This document shows positions 54,156 through 63,942 of a DNA stretch of 64,000 nucleotides, in pieces. Source of the DNA: Streptomyces sp. PH10-H1 (lineage in GTDB: Bacteria > Actinomycetota > Actinomycetes > Streptomycetales > Streptomycetaceae); NCBI RefSeq assembly GCF_030063355.1, contig NZ_JASISZ010000006.1, forward strand, positions 94,285-158,284, read 5' to 3'. The notes below the pieces were generated by a model. The model did not search any database and was not told where the DNA came from. It was given only the letters and a program-made list of their open reading frames with translations. Within the stretch, counting starts at the first letter, position 1. Each line of letters opens with the position of its first letter. The position numbers and the translations under genes were made by a program.

Positions 54156-55151
54156 TTGTCGATTCACATAGATCTGCTGACCGAGCCCACCGGCACGCAA
54201 CTCCACGACTGGCACCAGGTGCTGGCCGCTGCCCTCGGCCATGACCTACCCGGCGATCCGGTGCCCTCGCACGACGACGTCTCCACCCGGCTGACAACAC
54301 CGAACGCCTACAGCCGCAAGCTGCTGTGGCTGGCGCGGAACACCTCAGGGGCGCCCGTCGGGACCGCCGCGCTGCGGCTGTTCGACGAGCCGGGACGGTC
54401 GCACCTCGCCTCTCTGGAGCTGTACTCGCACCCCGCCCACCGGCGGCTCGGCGCCGGCTCCCGGCTGCTGGCCACCGCCGTGGACGCGGCCCGCGGCGAC
54501 GGGCGCCGCAGTCTCATCACCCGGACCACGGTGGGCACCCCCGGGGACCGGTTCCTGGCCACCCGGGCCTTCACACCGGCACTGAAGCTCACCTGGCGGC
54601 GGCTGCGGCTCGACACCACGGACGCCGCGATGATCGGCGGCCTCGCCGGAGAGCCGCACCCCGGCTACCGGCTGGAGGCGTGGGAGGGCGTCGCGCCCGA
54701 CGACCTGATCGACGCGTTCGCGCGGGCCAAGCAGGCTATGGCCGACATGCCTACCGGTGGAATCGACTTCGGCACCGTGCCGTGGAACGCGGAGCGGGTG
54801 CGGTCCGTCTTCGAGGGCTTCGCCAAGCGCGGAGAGCAGCTGATCACCATCACCGCGGTCAGTGACACCGACGGCTCCATGGCCGGATACACCATGCTGG
54901 CCGTTCCGGCCGGCGGCACCGGGCGCGCGCTGCAGTACGACACGGCCGTCGTTTCCGGGCACCGCGGGCACGGGCTCGGCCGCTGGCTGAAGGCGTCGAT
55001 GATCCAGCGGGTGGTGGCCGAGCTGCCCGGAGTGACGGAGATCGAGACCGACAACGCCGACGACAACCGGCACATGGTCGCGATCAACGCGGGTCTGGGA
55101 TTCGTACCGGTCCGGCAGACGGTGGAGTACCAGCTGAGCCTGGCGGAATGA
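54156..55151 (+). CDS. Tandem GNAT acetyltransferase-like protein
   Basis: A 331-residue protein with two GNAT-type halves. The N-terminal half has LELYSHPAHRRLGAGSRLLA (acetyl-CoA binding pattern R-x-x-G), and the C-terminal half YDTAVVSGHRGHGLGRWLKA followed by IETDNADDNRHM. TTG 54156 is preferred because GGAGG stands four bases before it; ATG 54102 or 54075 would add residues without family support. The substrate is unknown. Confidence 0.85.
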   Translation: MSIHIDLLTEPTGTQLHDWHQVLAAALGHDLPGDPVPSHDDVSTRLTTPNAYSRKLLWLARNTSGAPVGTAALRLFDEPGRSHLASLELYSHPAHRRLGAGSRLLATAVDAARGDGRRSLITRTTVGTPGDRFLATRAFTPALKLTWRRLRLDTTDAAMIGGLAGEPHPGYRLEAWEGVAPDDLIDAFARAKQAMADMPTGGIDFGTVPWNAERVRSVFEGFAKRGEQLITITAVSDTDGSMAGYTMLAVPAGGTGRALQYDTAVVSGHRGHGLGRWLKASMIQRVVAELPGVTEIETDNADDNRHMVAINAGLGFVPVRQTVEYQLSLAE

Positions 55152-55293
55152 ATTCCTCCGATTCTTCCCGCGACCGCGGGCGGGCACCCCGCGGCGTCAT
55201 CCGGCCATTGAGCCCAAACGTGCGTAACGACACGGACGCATACGGGGCACTCCGCGTGCGTCCGGCCCCGGCAACCGGGAAGCTGGACGCGTG

Positions 55294-55806
55294 ATGGACG
55301 AGACGGAGTTCTGGGAGATCATCGACAGCACCCGCGCGGCCGCGGACGGTGATCCGGAGGAACACGCCGACCTGCTGATCGAGCGGCTGGCGCAGCTCGA
55401 TCCGGATTCGGTCGTGGACTTCGCGCGGCACTTCGAGACCCGCTTCGCGCGGGCCTTCCGGTGGGATGTGTGGAGCGCGGCGGACATCATGCTGGGCGGG
55501 GCCGACGACGAGGCGTTCGACTTCTTCCGCTGCTGGCTGATCGGCCAGGGCCGCCATGTCTTCGAGGGCTCCCTGCACTCACCCGACGACCTGGCCTTCC
55601 TCGTCGGGGAATTCGACCCGGAGGTCGACGGCGACGCCGAGGAGCTCGGTTACGCGGCGGACGAGGCGTACGAGCAGCTCACCGGGGTGCGGCTGCCCGA
55701 TCTGGAGCTGCCACAGCCCGGTGACCCGGAGGGCGAGCAGCTGGACATGGACGACACGGACCTCATGGCGGACCGTTTCCCCAAACTGTGGGCCCGCTTC
55801 GGCTGA
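55294..55806 (+). CDS. DUF4240 protein
   Basis: A 170-residue acidic cytosolic protein. The start DETEFWEIIDSTRAA and the segments DFARHFETRFARAFRWDVW, ADIMLGGADDEAFDFFRCWL and GQGRHVFEGSL match DUF4240. Function unknown. ATG 55294 is used; a GTG just before it is also possible. It stands alone between a GNAT gene and a convergent GNAT gene. Confidence 0.9.
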   Translation: MDETEFWEIIDSTRAAADGDPEEHADLLIERLAQLDPDSVVDFARHFETRFARAFRWDVWSAADIMLGGADDEAFDFFRCWLIGQGRHVFEGSLHSPDDLAFLVGEFDPEVDGDAEELGYAADEAYEQLTGVRLPDLELPQPGDPEGEQLDMDDTDLMADRFPKLWARFG

Positions 55807-55884
55807 CCCGGCGGCCGGCCACGTCCCGCCTCACCTTCCGCGTCCCGCCCCGCCCTTCCGAGTCCTCCGCGCCCTTCCGCCTCG

Positions 55885-56385
55885 CTACGCGGCCGCGAAA
55901 TCCAGCGGCCGCCCCATCAGCACGTCGTCCACGTACGCGCCCTCCAGCAGGAACTCGCCCGGCAGAATGCCCTCCACCGCGAAGCCCATCGACTCGTAGA
56001 GCCGCCGGGCCGGCGCGTTGTGGCCGAGTACCCGCAGGGTCATGCGGACCGCGCCCTGTCGGTCGGCCTCGCGCAGGGCGGCGGCCATCAGCTTGCGGGC
56101 GATGCCCCGGCCGCGGGCCCAGGTGTCCACCGCGAGGCCCTGTATCTGGCGGACGTGCGCGTTGCAGGGGAGCGGGGTGGGCGGCACGATGCGCACATAA
56201 CCGGCCACCTGTCCGTCGACCTCGGCGACCAGGATCTGGTCCGGGAGGTGCCGCTCGTCGAAGAACCCCTTCGCGGGGTCGGGCGGCGGCTGCACCGCGT
56301 GGAGCGACGACCAGGTACGGACATCGATCCCTACCAGATCGGCCTCATCGGCGAGGGTCGCCGAACGGATCATCACATCTGACAT
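55885..56385 (-). CDS. GNAT family N-acetyltransferase
   Basis: A 166-residue protein with the acetyl-CoA binding loop AVDTWARGRGIARKLMAAAL, the central strand region YVRIVPPTP and the C-terminal ARRLYESMGFAVEGI. ATG 56385 was chosen; the open frame further upstream is antisense to the next gene. Length and fold are those of small-molecule or peptide N-acetyltransferases; substrate unknown. It is divergent from the TIGR01777 gene. Confidence 0.92.
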   Translation of the reverse strand: MSDVMIRSATLADEADLVGIDVRTWSSLHAVQPPPDPAKGFFDERHLPDQILVAEVDGQVAGYVRIVPPTPLPCNAHVRQIQGLAVDTWARGRGIARKLMAAALREADRQGAVRMTLRVLGHNAPARRLYESMGFAVEGILPGEFLLEGAYVDDVLMGRPLDFAAA

Positions 56386-56460
56386 GCGGGCAACTGTGCC
56401 ACGCGCCGCACCCCTGGTCCGTGGCGCCCCGCCGGGTCCCCGAGCGGGCAGAATGAGCCC

Positions 56461-57354
56461 ATGCGTATCGCAGTCACCGGCGCGACAGGCCTGATCGGCA
56501 CCGCCCTCGTCCACAACCTCACCTCCGACGGACACCAGGTGGTGCGCCTGGTGCGGCGCGAGCCCGCGGGCCCGAGCGAGGTGCGCTGGGATCCCGCGCG
56601 CCAGTACGTGGACACCAAGGGACTGACGGGCTGCGACGCGGTCGTCCACCTCGCCGGGGCGGGCGTCGGCGAACACCGCTGGACCGCCGCGTACAAGAGG
56701 GAGATCCACGACAGCCGGGTGCTCGGCACCGCCGCGATCGCCAAGGCCGTCGCCTCGCTCGACACCCCGCCCGCGGTCCTGGTGTGCGGCACCGCGGTCG
56801 GCTTCTACGGCGACACCGGCGACCGCCCGGTGGACGAGGACAGCCCGCCCGGCAGCGGCTTCCTCGCCGACCTGTGCCAGGAGTGGGAGGCCGCCGCGGA
56901 ACCCGCTGCGGCGGCCGGCGTGCGGGTCGCGCACGCCCGCACCGGGCTCGTCGTCTCCCGCGAGGGCGGCGCCTGGGGACGGCTGTTCCCGCTCTTCAAG
57001 GCCGGGCTCGGCGGCCGGCTCGGCAACGGGCGCCAGTACTGGAGCTTCATCTCCCTGCACGACGAGATCGCCGCGTTCCGCCACATCATCGACACGGAGA
57101 CACTTTCCGGCCCGGTGAACCTGACCGCGCCCGAGCCCCTCACCAACCGCGAGATCACCGCCGCCATGGGCCGCGTACTCCACCGGCCCACTCTCGCCGC
57201 GGTACCCGCGCCCGTCCTGCGCGTCGTGCTCGGCGAATTCGCCCAGGACGTCCTGGGCAGCCAGCGGGTACGGCCGCGGCGGCTGCTGGACTCGGGCTTC
57301 TCATTCGCGTTCGCCGAGATCGACGACTGCGTCCGGGCCGCACTCGGGCACTGA
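56461..57354 (+). CDS. TIGR01777 family NAD(P)-dependent epimerase-like protein
   Basis: A 297-residue SDR-type protein. It starts RIAVTGATGLIGTALVHNL (Rossmann glycine motif), keeps VHLAGAGVGEHRW, the GxxFYG region (GTAVGFYGDTGDRPVDE) and the conserved C-terminal lipid/cofactor region RPRRLLDSGFSF. Related proteins include YfcH and SDR39U1. ATG 56461. The reaction is not known; the family has no agreed activity. Confidence 0.92.
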   Translation: MRIAVTGATGLIGTALVHNLTSDGHQVVRLVRREPAGPSEVRWDPARQYVDTKGLTGCDAVVHLAGAGVGEHRWTAAYKREIHDSRVLGTAAIAKAVASLDTPPAVLVCGTAVGFYGDTGDRPVDEDSPPGSGFLADLCQEWEAAAEPAAAAGVRVAHARTGLVVSREGGAWGRLFPLFKAGLGGRLGNGRQYWSFISLHDEIAAFRHIIDTETLSGPVNLTAPEPLTNREITAAMGRVLHRPTLAAVPAPVLRVVLGEFAQDVLGSQRVRPRRLLDSGFSFAFAEIDDCVRAALGH

Positions 57355-57476
57355 GTGCCGAATAGGCCGAATCGCACCGTGCGCGCGGTGCGTCAGCCGC
57401 TTGGGATGAGGGCATGACCCCTAGCAGCGCCAGCTGACGCGAGCGGGGAACGAAGCCAATCTCCGGGAGGGGCATC

Positions 57477-58793
57477 GTGCTCTCAACAGCACGGCAAGCG
57501 GACGTCGTCGTGGTCGGGGCCGGGCTTGCGGGCCTCGCCGCGGCGCATCATCTGACCAGTGCGGGGCTGACCGTCACCGTCCTGGAGGCGGGGCCACGGG
57601 TCGGCGGCCGGATGGCCACCGACACCGTGGACGGCTTCCGGCTCGACCACGGGCCACAGCTGCTCAACGCCTCGTACCCCGAACTCCGCCGCACCCCGGG
57701 GCTGCAGGGACTGCGGTTGCGCCCGTTCTCCCCCGGCGCCCTGGTACGGGCCGGGGGACGTGGCTACCGCGTCGGCGGCGCGCGTACCCGTACGCGCACG
57801 GTGCTCTCCGCGGCGCGGACGCCGATCGGCGACACCCTCGACTGGGCGGGCCTCGGCACCGCGCTCAACCGGCTGGCCGCCACCTCCACTTCACGGCTCC
57901 TCGCCCGGCCCGAGACCACCACGGCCGCCGCGCTCGCCGCCCGCGGTTTCGCGCCACGCCTCGTCGACGGCTTCCTGCGCCCGCTCCTCAACGCGCTGCT
58001 CTACGACCCCGAACTGGCCACCTCCAGCCGGTGCGCAGACCTTGTGCTGCGCGGCTTCGCCCGCGGCGGCACGTGTCTGCCCGCGACCGGCGCCGCGACC
58101 CTCCCGCAACGCCTCGCCGCCGCGCTGCCGCCGGGCAGCGTCCGGCTCGGCGTCCGGGTCACCGCCGTCTCCGTCAACGCCGTCGCCACCGACGGCGGGG
58201 GCGGGGGCGGTGAACTGCCCTGCCGCGCCGTCGTGGTGGCCACCGGCGCGCGCGCCGCCGGTGAACTCCTCCCCGGGCTGCGGGTGCCCGCCTTCCACGC
58301 CGTGACCCTCGTCCACCACGCGGCACCGCGGTCCCCGCTGCGCGAGCCCCTTCTGGTCCTCGATGCCGACCGGCGCGGACCCGTCTCCCACACCATCCCC
58401 GCCAGCGAGATCGACGCCTCCCGCGCGCCCGCCGGACGCGCGCTCATCACGTCCGTCCTCCTCGGACCGCCGGCGAACGGCGCCGGCGCGGACGCCGCCG
58501 ACGCCGCCGTCCGCGAGCATCTCGCCGAGCTCTACGAGACCTCCACCGAAGACTGGGAGCCCCTCGCCGCCCATCACGACCCCGAGGCCGTCCCCGTCAT
58601 GACCGCGCCGCACGACCTGCGGCGCCCCGTGCGGCTCCTGTGCGGCCTCTACGTCTGCGGCGACCACCGGGACACCAGCACCGTCCAGGGCGCCCTCCTC
58701 TCGGGCCGCCGCGCCGCCGCCCACCTCCTCGCCGACTTCGGCCTCCGCCCGGGCTACGGAGAAACCCCCCACCAGTCGGAGGAGGCGGCGTAA
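57477..58793 (+). CDS. FAD-dependent NAD(P)-binding oxidoreductase (amine-oxidase-like)
   Basis: A 438-residue flavoprotein with the dinucleotide motif VVVGAGLAGLAAAHHL at the start, the typical GGR segment (VGGRMATDTVDGF), and a C-terminal FAD motif LYVCGDHRDTSTVQGALLSG. The overall plan is that of phytoene dehydrogenase/protoporphyrinogen-oxidase-like oxidoreductases. GTG 57477 after GGGAGG. No partner genes indicate the substrate. Confidence 0.88.
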   Translation: MLSTARQADVVVVGAGLAGLAAAHHLTSAGLTVTVLEAGPRVGGRMATDTVDGFRLDHGPQLLNASYPELRRTPGLQGLRLRPFSPGALVRAGGRGYRVGGARTRTRTVLSAARTPIGDTLDWAGLGTALNRLAATSTSRLLARPETTTAAALAARGFAPRLVDGFLRPLLNALLYDPELATSSRCADLVLRGFARGGTCLPATGAATLPQRLAAALPPGSVRLGVRVTAVSVNAVATDGGGGGGELPCRAVVVATGARAAGELLPGLRVPAFHAVTLVHHAAPRSPLREPLLVLDADRRGPVSHTIPASEIDASRAPAGRALITSVLLGPPANGAGADAADAAVREHLAELYETSTEDWEPLAAHHDPEAVPVMTAPHDLRRPVRLLCGLYVCGDHRDTSTVQGALLSGRRAAAHLLADFGLRPGYGETPHQSEEAA

Positions 58794-58895
58794 CCGCCTA
58801 CGGCGGGCTTTTCGGGCCGGGGCCCGGCGGCTCCGGGGGAGGTCGGCGCCCGCACACGGAGAACCGGCTGGAGGGGGACGGGGCCGGAGGGGTGG

Positions 58896-58958
58896 GGTTC
58901 GAAATGCTGCCGAGCTATTTGATGGGCCGCCTGGAACGTAAAGAGGCGATTTCGAACC
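58896..58958. repeat. Hairpin-ended dispersed repeat, copy B
   Basis: Arms 58896-58905 and 58949-58958 are perfect over 10 bp, around a 43-nt core that is the reverse complement of copy A's core at 20917-20959 with one mismatch. One arm pair is T-A here and C-G in copy A. The surrounding 217-bp gap has no gene. Confidence 0.85.
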
Positions 58959-59010
58959 GCCGCCCCGGAGGGCCCGGCCCGAGACCCCCAAGCCCGCGGC
59001 AAGCGACCCG

Positions 59011-60510
59011 TCAGCCGACGGCAAGTCCCAGTGCCGCGGCCCGTTCGTGGAACGCCCGGGCCGCCGTCGTGTCACGGAAGGGTTCGAGGCGGCGGCCGAA
59101 GTCGCGTACGTACTCCACGGCGCGAGTGGACCGCATCTCGGTGGCCTGCTGCATCGCCTCGCTCCCCAGCGCGCACGCGAGATCGAGCTCCCCGAGCCCG
59201 AGCCGCGCCGAAGCCAGCACGGTGCGGCAGAAGAGGCGGCTGCGGGCGTACGCGGGGCCGCGTAATTCCAGGGAGCGTTCGGCGTACTGGGCGGCGGCGC
59301 GGTGCTGTTGGAGGTCGCGGTGGCAGTGGCCGAACTCGTCGGCGAGCTGGGCCTCGTCGAAGAAGCGGGCCCAGTAGGGGACTTCGTCGCCTGCCCGCGC
59401 GGCTTCGAGGGAGCGTTCGGCGCGGGCGAGGGCGGCGGCGCAGGCGCGTACCTCGCCGAGCAGCCCGTGTCCGCGCGCCTCGGCGGCGTGCAGCAGGGCC
59501 TGGACGACCGAGGGCGCGCTGGTGCCGACCCCCTGCTGGGCGACACGGGCGAGCTGGACGGCCTCTCGCCCGTGTCCGAGGTAGACGGCCTGACGGCTCA
59601 TCGTGACGAGGACGTAGCCGCCGTAGACGCGGTCCCCGGACGCCTGGGCGAGGCGCAGTGCCTGGACGAAGTAGCGCTGGGCGAGCCCGTGGGCGCCGAT
59701 GTCGTAGGACGTCCAGCCGGCCAGCCGGGTCAGATCGGCGACGGCGGCGAACAGCCGTCGCCCGAGGGCCTCGCCGTACGTGCCGCGCAGCATCGGCTCG
59801 GCCTCGTGCTCGAGGTAGCGCACGAGCGCCTGGCGGGCGTGGCCGCCGCCGTAGGTGTTGTCCAGGGTCCTGAAGAGGTCGCCGACAGAACGCAGCGCGG
59901 CGATGTCGCCCATGGTGACGCGCTGGCGGGGGGCGGCGGCCGCCCGGGCGTAGGCGTGGCCGCGGGTCTGGGCGGGGACCCGGACGCGGCCGGGCTGCGG
60001 CGCCTCCTGACCCCCGGGACCGACCCCGGAACCGGACGCGGAACCGGACGCGGGACCGGACGCCACGTGCTCATCGGCCCGGCCGATGAGCCAGTCGCGG
60101 CTGGGCACGACCAGCCCCGCCGGAGTGAAGGTGATTTTGCGCAGCTCGGCCTGGCTACCGGTGTCTTTCCGCCACAGTCCGCTGATGATGTCGACCGCTT
60201 CCTCCGGTCCGGAGGCGAACTCCAGGCCCGCGTAGACCGGCGCGCAGGCCTCGAGGCCGAGGTCCTCCGCGGACAGCCGCCGCCCGAGGCGCCGGGTGAA
60301 GACCTCGACGATGAGCGCCGGAGTGGTGCCGCGCGGCTGCTGGCCGCGCAGCCAGCGCGTCACAGAGGTCTTGTCGTAGCGAAGGTCGAGGCCGTGCTCG
60401 ATGCCCAGCTGGTCGACCCGGCGGGCGAGCCCCGCGTTGGAGAAGCCGGCCTCGGCGATCAGGGTGGCGAGCTGGCGGTTGGGGACGCGCTGCGTGGATC
60501 GGTCCGTCAT
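59011..60510 (-). CDS. HTH regulator with TPR domain (NsdA-like)
   Basis: A 499-residue cytosolic regulator. The N-terminal 70 residues form an XRE-type HTH (QLATLIAEAGFSNAGLARRV, DKTSVTRWLRGQQPRGTTPA), followed by a region with Trp/Asp motifs (DIISGLWRKD, PSRDWLIGRADE), a Gly/Ser/Ala-rich linker near 180-205, and a C-terminal TPR array (RYLEHEAEPMLRGTYGEALG, LARAERSLEAARAGDEVPYW). It resembles Streptomyces NsdA-type development/antibiotic regulators, but the specific one cannot be named. ATG 60510 is used. Confidence 0.85.
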   Translation of the reverse strand: MTDRSTQRVPNRQLATLIAEAGFSNAGLARRVDQLGIEHGLDLRYDKTSVTRWLRGQQPRGTTPALIVEVFTRRLGRRLSAEDLGLEACAPVYAGLEFASGPEEAVDIISGLWRKDTGSQAELRKITFTPAGLVVPSRDWLIGRADEHVASGPASGSASGSGVGPGGQEAPQPGRVRVPAQTRGHAYARAAAAPRQRVTMGDIAALRSVGDLFRTLDNTYGGGHARQALVRYLEHEAEPMLRGTYGEALGRRLFAAVADLTRLAGWTSYDIGAHGLAQRYFVQALRLAQASGDRVYGGYVLVTMSRQAVYLGHGREAVQLARVAQQGVGTSAPSVVQALLHAAEARGHGLLGEVRACAAALARAERSLEAARAGDEVPYWARFFDEAQLADEFGHCHRDLQQHRAAAQYAERSLELRGPAYARSRLFCRTVLASARLGLGELDLACALGSEAMQQATEMRSTRAVEYVRDFGRRLEPFRDTTAARAFHERAAALGLAVG

Positions 60511-60821
60511 CGGCTGTGCGGTCCGCTTCCTTCGAAGGACTCTGGATCGGCGTGAATGTAACGGCCTGTAGTGCCGCACTCACTACCAGAGCCTCAGATT
60601 ACCCCGAATGGGTTACACGTAGCCTCATTGACCTGCAAAGGCCCTTCTTTCGGGGCACAACCCGTGGTAGCGCCTCCGGGCACCGGCCGATCACCCACAT
60701 CCGCCGCACATCCGCCGCGCACCGGCCGCCGGCGGGCCCCTCTATGAGCCCCCTTCGGACGGCTTTCGCCGCGGTCGTACAGTTGCAGGGGCGCTAACGG
60801 GGGCGACTACGAGGAGCTGAC
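60511..60821. other. Divergent promoter region without a gene
   Basis: A 311-bp gap between the HTH-TPR gene and lipB. It contains the lipB ribosome site (GAGGAG before GTG 60822) and must hold divergent promoters. A slightly more A/T-rich stretch near 60600-60680 is notable, but no motif was identified with confidence. Confidence 0.4.
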
Positions 60822-61628
60822 GTGACTGACCTGCACTTTGTCCACCTGGGGTTCGGGGCGGACGCCGTCGAATACCAGGAGGCATGGCAGGAGCAGCGCA
60901 GGGTGCACGCCGCGCGCTTCGAGGACGAGATCCCCGACACCTGCCTCCTGCTCGAACACCCGCCGGTCTACACCGCGGGGCGCCGCACCGCCGACAGTGA
61001 GCGTCCGCTGGACGGCACGCCGGTCGTCGATGTGGACCGCGGCGGCAAGATCACCTGGCACGGCCCCGGCCAGCTCGTCGGGTACCCGATCCTCAAGCTG
61101 CCGCGCCCGGTCGATGTCGTCGCACACGTACGGCGCCTCGAGGACGCCCTGATCCAGACCTGCGCCGAGTTCGGCCTGGAGACCACCCGCATCGAGGGTC
61201 GCAGCGGCGTCTGGGTGCTGGGCGATCCCGTCGAGCAGCGTCCGGCGCCGGGCGGCGGGCTGACCCTGGACTTCGACCCCCGGCTGGCGGACGAGGAGTT
61301 CGATCCGCGCCTGAACGGTCCGGAGTACGCCCCGTCCAACGCCGGCCAGCGCCGCGAGGACCGCAAGCTCGCGGCCATCGGCATCCGGGTCGCCAAGGGC
61401 GTGACGATGCACGGCTTCGCCATCAACTGCAATCCGGACAACACCTGGTTCGACCGGATCGTGCCGTGCGGCATCCGCGACGCGGGGGTCACCTCGCTCT
61501 CCAACGAGCTGGCCCGCGAGATCCCCGTCACGGACGTCGCACCCGTGATCGAGAAGCACCTGAGGGCGGTCCTGGAGACCGCGGCACCGCTTCCCCGGGC
61601 CGCGGCACCGCTCCCCCGGGCCGTCTAA
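60822..61628 (+). CDS. lipB: Octanoyl-[ACP]:protein N-octanoyltransferase LipB
   Basis: Transfers octanoyl groups from ACP to lipoyl domains, the first step of lipoate synthesis. The 268-residue protein has [13 protein letters not shown], the catalytic lysine context [13 protein letters not shown] and the catalytic cysteine in [14 protein letters not shown]. It carries an insertion with [16 protein letters not shown], seen in actinobacterial LipB, and a Pro/Ala repeat tail. GTG start after GAGGAG. lipA follows and the SucB/E2 substrate is encoded in the same window. Confidence 0.95.
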   Translation: MTDLHFVHLGFGADAVEYQEAWQEQRRVHAARFEDEIPDTCLLLEHPPVYTAGRRTADSERPLDGTPVVDVDRGGKITWHGPGQLVGYPILKLPRPVDVVAHVRRLEDALIQTCAEFGLETTRIEGRSGVWVLGDPVEQRPAPGGGLTLDFDPRLADEEFDPRLNGPEYAPSNAGQRREDRKLAAIGIRVAKGVTMHGFAINCNPDNTWFDRIVPCGIRDAGVTSLSNELAREIPVTDVAPVIEKHLRAVLETAAPLPRAAAPLPRAV

Positions 61629-61775
61629 CCGCCGTCTCCCAGCCGTCCCGCAGTCGTCCAGCAGCTGTCCGGGGGAATGCCCCCACGAGCCTGTCGGTTG
61701 GCTCCGTTCGTAGAGGTACAAACAACGGGCGTACCCTGGTGTTCGCCGAAGAATCGAAGTCGCAGGGAGCCAGAC

Positions 61776-62753
61776 GTGTCCGCTGTCGCACCCGACGGTC
61801 GCAAGATGTTGCGCCTGGAGGTCCGGAACGCTCAGACCCCCATCGAGCGCAAGCCCGAGTGGATCAAGACCCGGGCGAAGATGGGCCCCGAGTACACGAA
61901 GATGCAGAAGCTCGTGAAGAGCGAGGGTCTGCACACGGTGTGCCAGGAGGCCGGCTGTCCGAACATCTACGAATGCTGGGAGGACCGCGAGGCCACCTTC
62001 CTCATCGGCGGCGACCAGTGCACCCGGCGCTGCGACTTCTGCCAGATCGACACCGGCAAGCCGCAGGCGCTGGACCGTGACGAACCGCGCCGCGTCGGCG
62101 AGTCCGTGGTCACCATGGATCTGAACTACGCCACGATCACCGGCGTCGCCCGCGACGACCTGGAGGACGGCGGCGCGTGGCTCTACGCGGAGACCGTGCG
62201 GCAGATCCACGCGATGACGGCGCAGCGCGAGACCGGCTTCACCAAGGTCGAGCTGCTGATCCCGGACTTCAACGCGGTACCCGAGCAGCTCGCCGAGGTC
62301 TTCTCGTCCCGCCCCGAGGTGCTCGCGCACAACGTCGAGACGGTGCCGCGGATCTTCAAGCGGATCCGCCCCGGCTTCCGCTACGAGCGCTCCCTCGAAG
62401 TGATCACCAAGGCCCGCGAGGCCGGACTCGTCACCAAGTCCAACCTGATCCTGGGCATGGGCGAGGAACGTTCGGAGGTCAGCCAGGCGCTGCGGGACCT
62501 GCACGACGCCGGCTGCGAGCTCATCACCATCACCCAGTACCTGCGGCCCTCGCCGCGGCACCACCCCGTCGAGCGGTGGGTGAAGCCGCACGAGTTCGTG
62601 GAGCTGAAGGACGAGGCCGAGGAGATCGGCTACGCCGGAGTCATGTCCGGGCCGCTGGTCCGTTCGTCGTACCGGGCCGGACGGCTGTTCCAGCAGGCGA
62701 TGGAGCGGCGCCGGCAGACGGGCGAGCACTCGGTGGCCGCGCAGATCGTGTGA
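61776..62753 (+). CDS. lipA: Lipoyl synthase LipA
   Basis: Radical SAM enzyme inserting two sulfurs into octanoyl groups. The auxiliary cluster cysteines are C56, C61 and C67 ([13 protein letters not shown]) and the radical SAM motif is CTRRCDFC (82-89). GTG 61776 is preferred because GGGAG lies seven bases before it; the frame extends upstream only as a shadow. 325 residues, normal length. It is 147 bp downstream of lipB on the same strand and shares its pathway. Confidence 0.96.
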   Translation: MSAVAPDGRKMLRLEVRNAQTPIERKPEWIKTRAKMGPEYTKMQKLVKSEGLHTVCQEAGCPNIYECWEDREATFLIGGDQCTRRCDFCQIDTGKPQALDRDEPRRVGESVVTMDLNYATITGVARDDLEDGGAWLYAETVRQIHAMTAQRETGFTKVELLIPDFNAVPEQLAEVFSSRPEVLAHNVETVPRIFKRIRPGFRYERSLEVITKAREAGLVTKSNLILGMGEERSEVSQALRDLHDAGCELITITQYLRPSPRHHPVERWVKPHEFVELKDEAEEIGYAGVMSGPLVRSSYRAGRLFQQAMERRRQTGEHSVAAQIV

Positions 62754-62950
62754 GACCCCTCACGGGGGCGCGGTGCGGCTCCGCACCGCGTCACCGCCCC
62801 CGCCAGGCATGGGGCCCGGCGGGGCGGTGTCAGGGATGCGACAGGGCTTCATGCGAGATTGACCATACGGTCACAGGCTGGTAACACAATGTGGCGAGCC
62901 TGGTTCTACGCACTCCCACGCGATTCCGAGGCGTCCTGAGGGGGACCCCC

Positions 62951-63193
62951 ATGCAGGTCGAGTCCGCACAACTCCGCCAGAGCACACTCCACCCCACAGT
63001 CACCGTCACCGGAGCCCTGCGTGCCATGGAGGCGCTGCTGTTGGGCGGGGGGCAGCAGACCGCCCGCCGCAACGCCTGGTCGGCCGTGGTCGAGGACCGC
63101 CGCCGGGCCAAGGACCGACGCGAGGTGCAGCACGTCATCGAGGCCCTGAACCCGCACCCCGGCAGCCGGAACACGGGGCCGGATTCCCTGTAG
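62951..63193 (+). CDS. Small hypothetical protein next to lipA
   Basis: An 80-residue, Arg/Gln-rich protein starting MQVESAQLRQST with GGGGGA upstream of the ATG. It has a short hydrophobic segment (ALRAMEALLLGGG) and a basic C-terminal half (RRNAWSAVVEDRRRAKDRRE). No motif is recognised. It lies between lipA and the DUF4191 gene on the same strand and may be co-expressed with them. Confidence 0.65.
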   Translation: MQVESAQLRQSTLHPTVTVTGALRAMEALLLGGGQQTARRNAWSAVVEDRRRAKDRREVQHVIEALNPHPGSRNTGPDSL

Positions 63194-63261
63194 GCGGCCG
63201 GCCGGCCTCTTGAGGGCCTCCGATGCGTCCGCCGGCGCGCGGGCCACGTATCCTGTGCCGC

Positions 63262-63942
63262 ATGGCGAGGAAGGAAACATCCGAGAACCCTGGGCGTCTT
63301 CAGCAGATCGCTCAGACCTACAAGATGACCAGGCGGGCCGACCCCAAGGTCGGGCTCGTCGTAGCGGCTGTGGGAATCGTCACCTTCGGTGTCATCCTCG
63401 CCCTCGGCTTCTTGATCGATCACCCCATCTACGCGGGCATCCTGGGCTTCCTGCTCGCGTTCCTCGCGATGGCCATCATCTTCGGCCGCAGGGCCGAGAA
63501 GGCCGCCTTCGGGCAGCTCGAGGGCCAGCCGGGTGCCGCCGCGGCGGTACTGGAGAACGTGGGCCGCGGCTGGACCGTGACCCCGGCCGTCGCGATGAAC
63601 AAGAGCCAGGACGTGGTGCACCGCGCGGTCGGCAAGGCCGGTGTGGTGCTGGTCGGCGAGGGCAACCCGAACCGGGTGAAGTCCCTGCTCGCCAGTGAGA
63701 AGAAGAAGGTGGCGCGCGTCGTCTTCGACGTTCCGATCACCGACATCATCGTGGGCAACGAAGAGGGCCAGGTCCCGCTCAAGAAGGTACGGACGACGCT
63801 GCTCAAGCTGCCGCGCGTGCTGGCGGGGCCGAAGGTCACCGAGGTCAACGACCGGCTGCGGTCGCTCGGCACCCTGATGAGCAACATGCCGATCCCGAAG
63901 GGTCCGATGCCGAAGGGCATGCGGATGCCGAAGGGCCGCTGA
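63262..63942 (+). CDS. DUF4191 membrane protein
   Basis: A 226-residue protein with two adjacent membrane helices (VGLVVAAVGIVTFGVILALG and IYAGILGFLLAFLAMAIIFG) near residues 30-75, then a cytosolic domain (VTPAVAMNKSQDVVHRAVGK, VVLVGEGNPNRVKSLLASEK) and a tail of PKGPMPKG repeats. This is the actinobacterial DUF4191 layout, function unknown, usually downstream of lipA. ATG 63262 is used; a start at 63223 lacks support. Confidence 0.9.
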   Translation: MARKETSENPGRLQQIAQTYKMTRRADPKVGLVVAAVGIVTFGVILALGFLIDHPIYAGILGFLLAFLAMAIIFGRRAEKAAFGQLEGQPGAAAAVLENVGRGWTVTPAVAMNKSQDVVHRAVGKAGVVLVGEGNPNRVKSLLASEKKKVARVVFDVPITDIIVGNEEGQVPLKKVRTTLLKLPRVLAGPKVTEVNDRLRSLGTLMSNMPIPKGPMPKGMRMPKGR

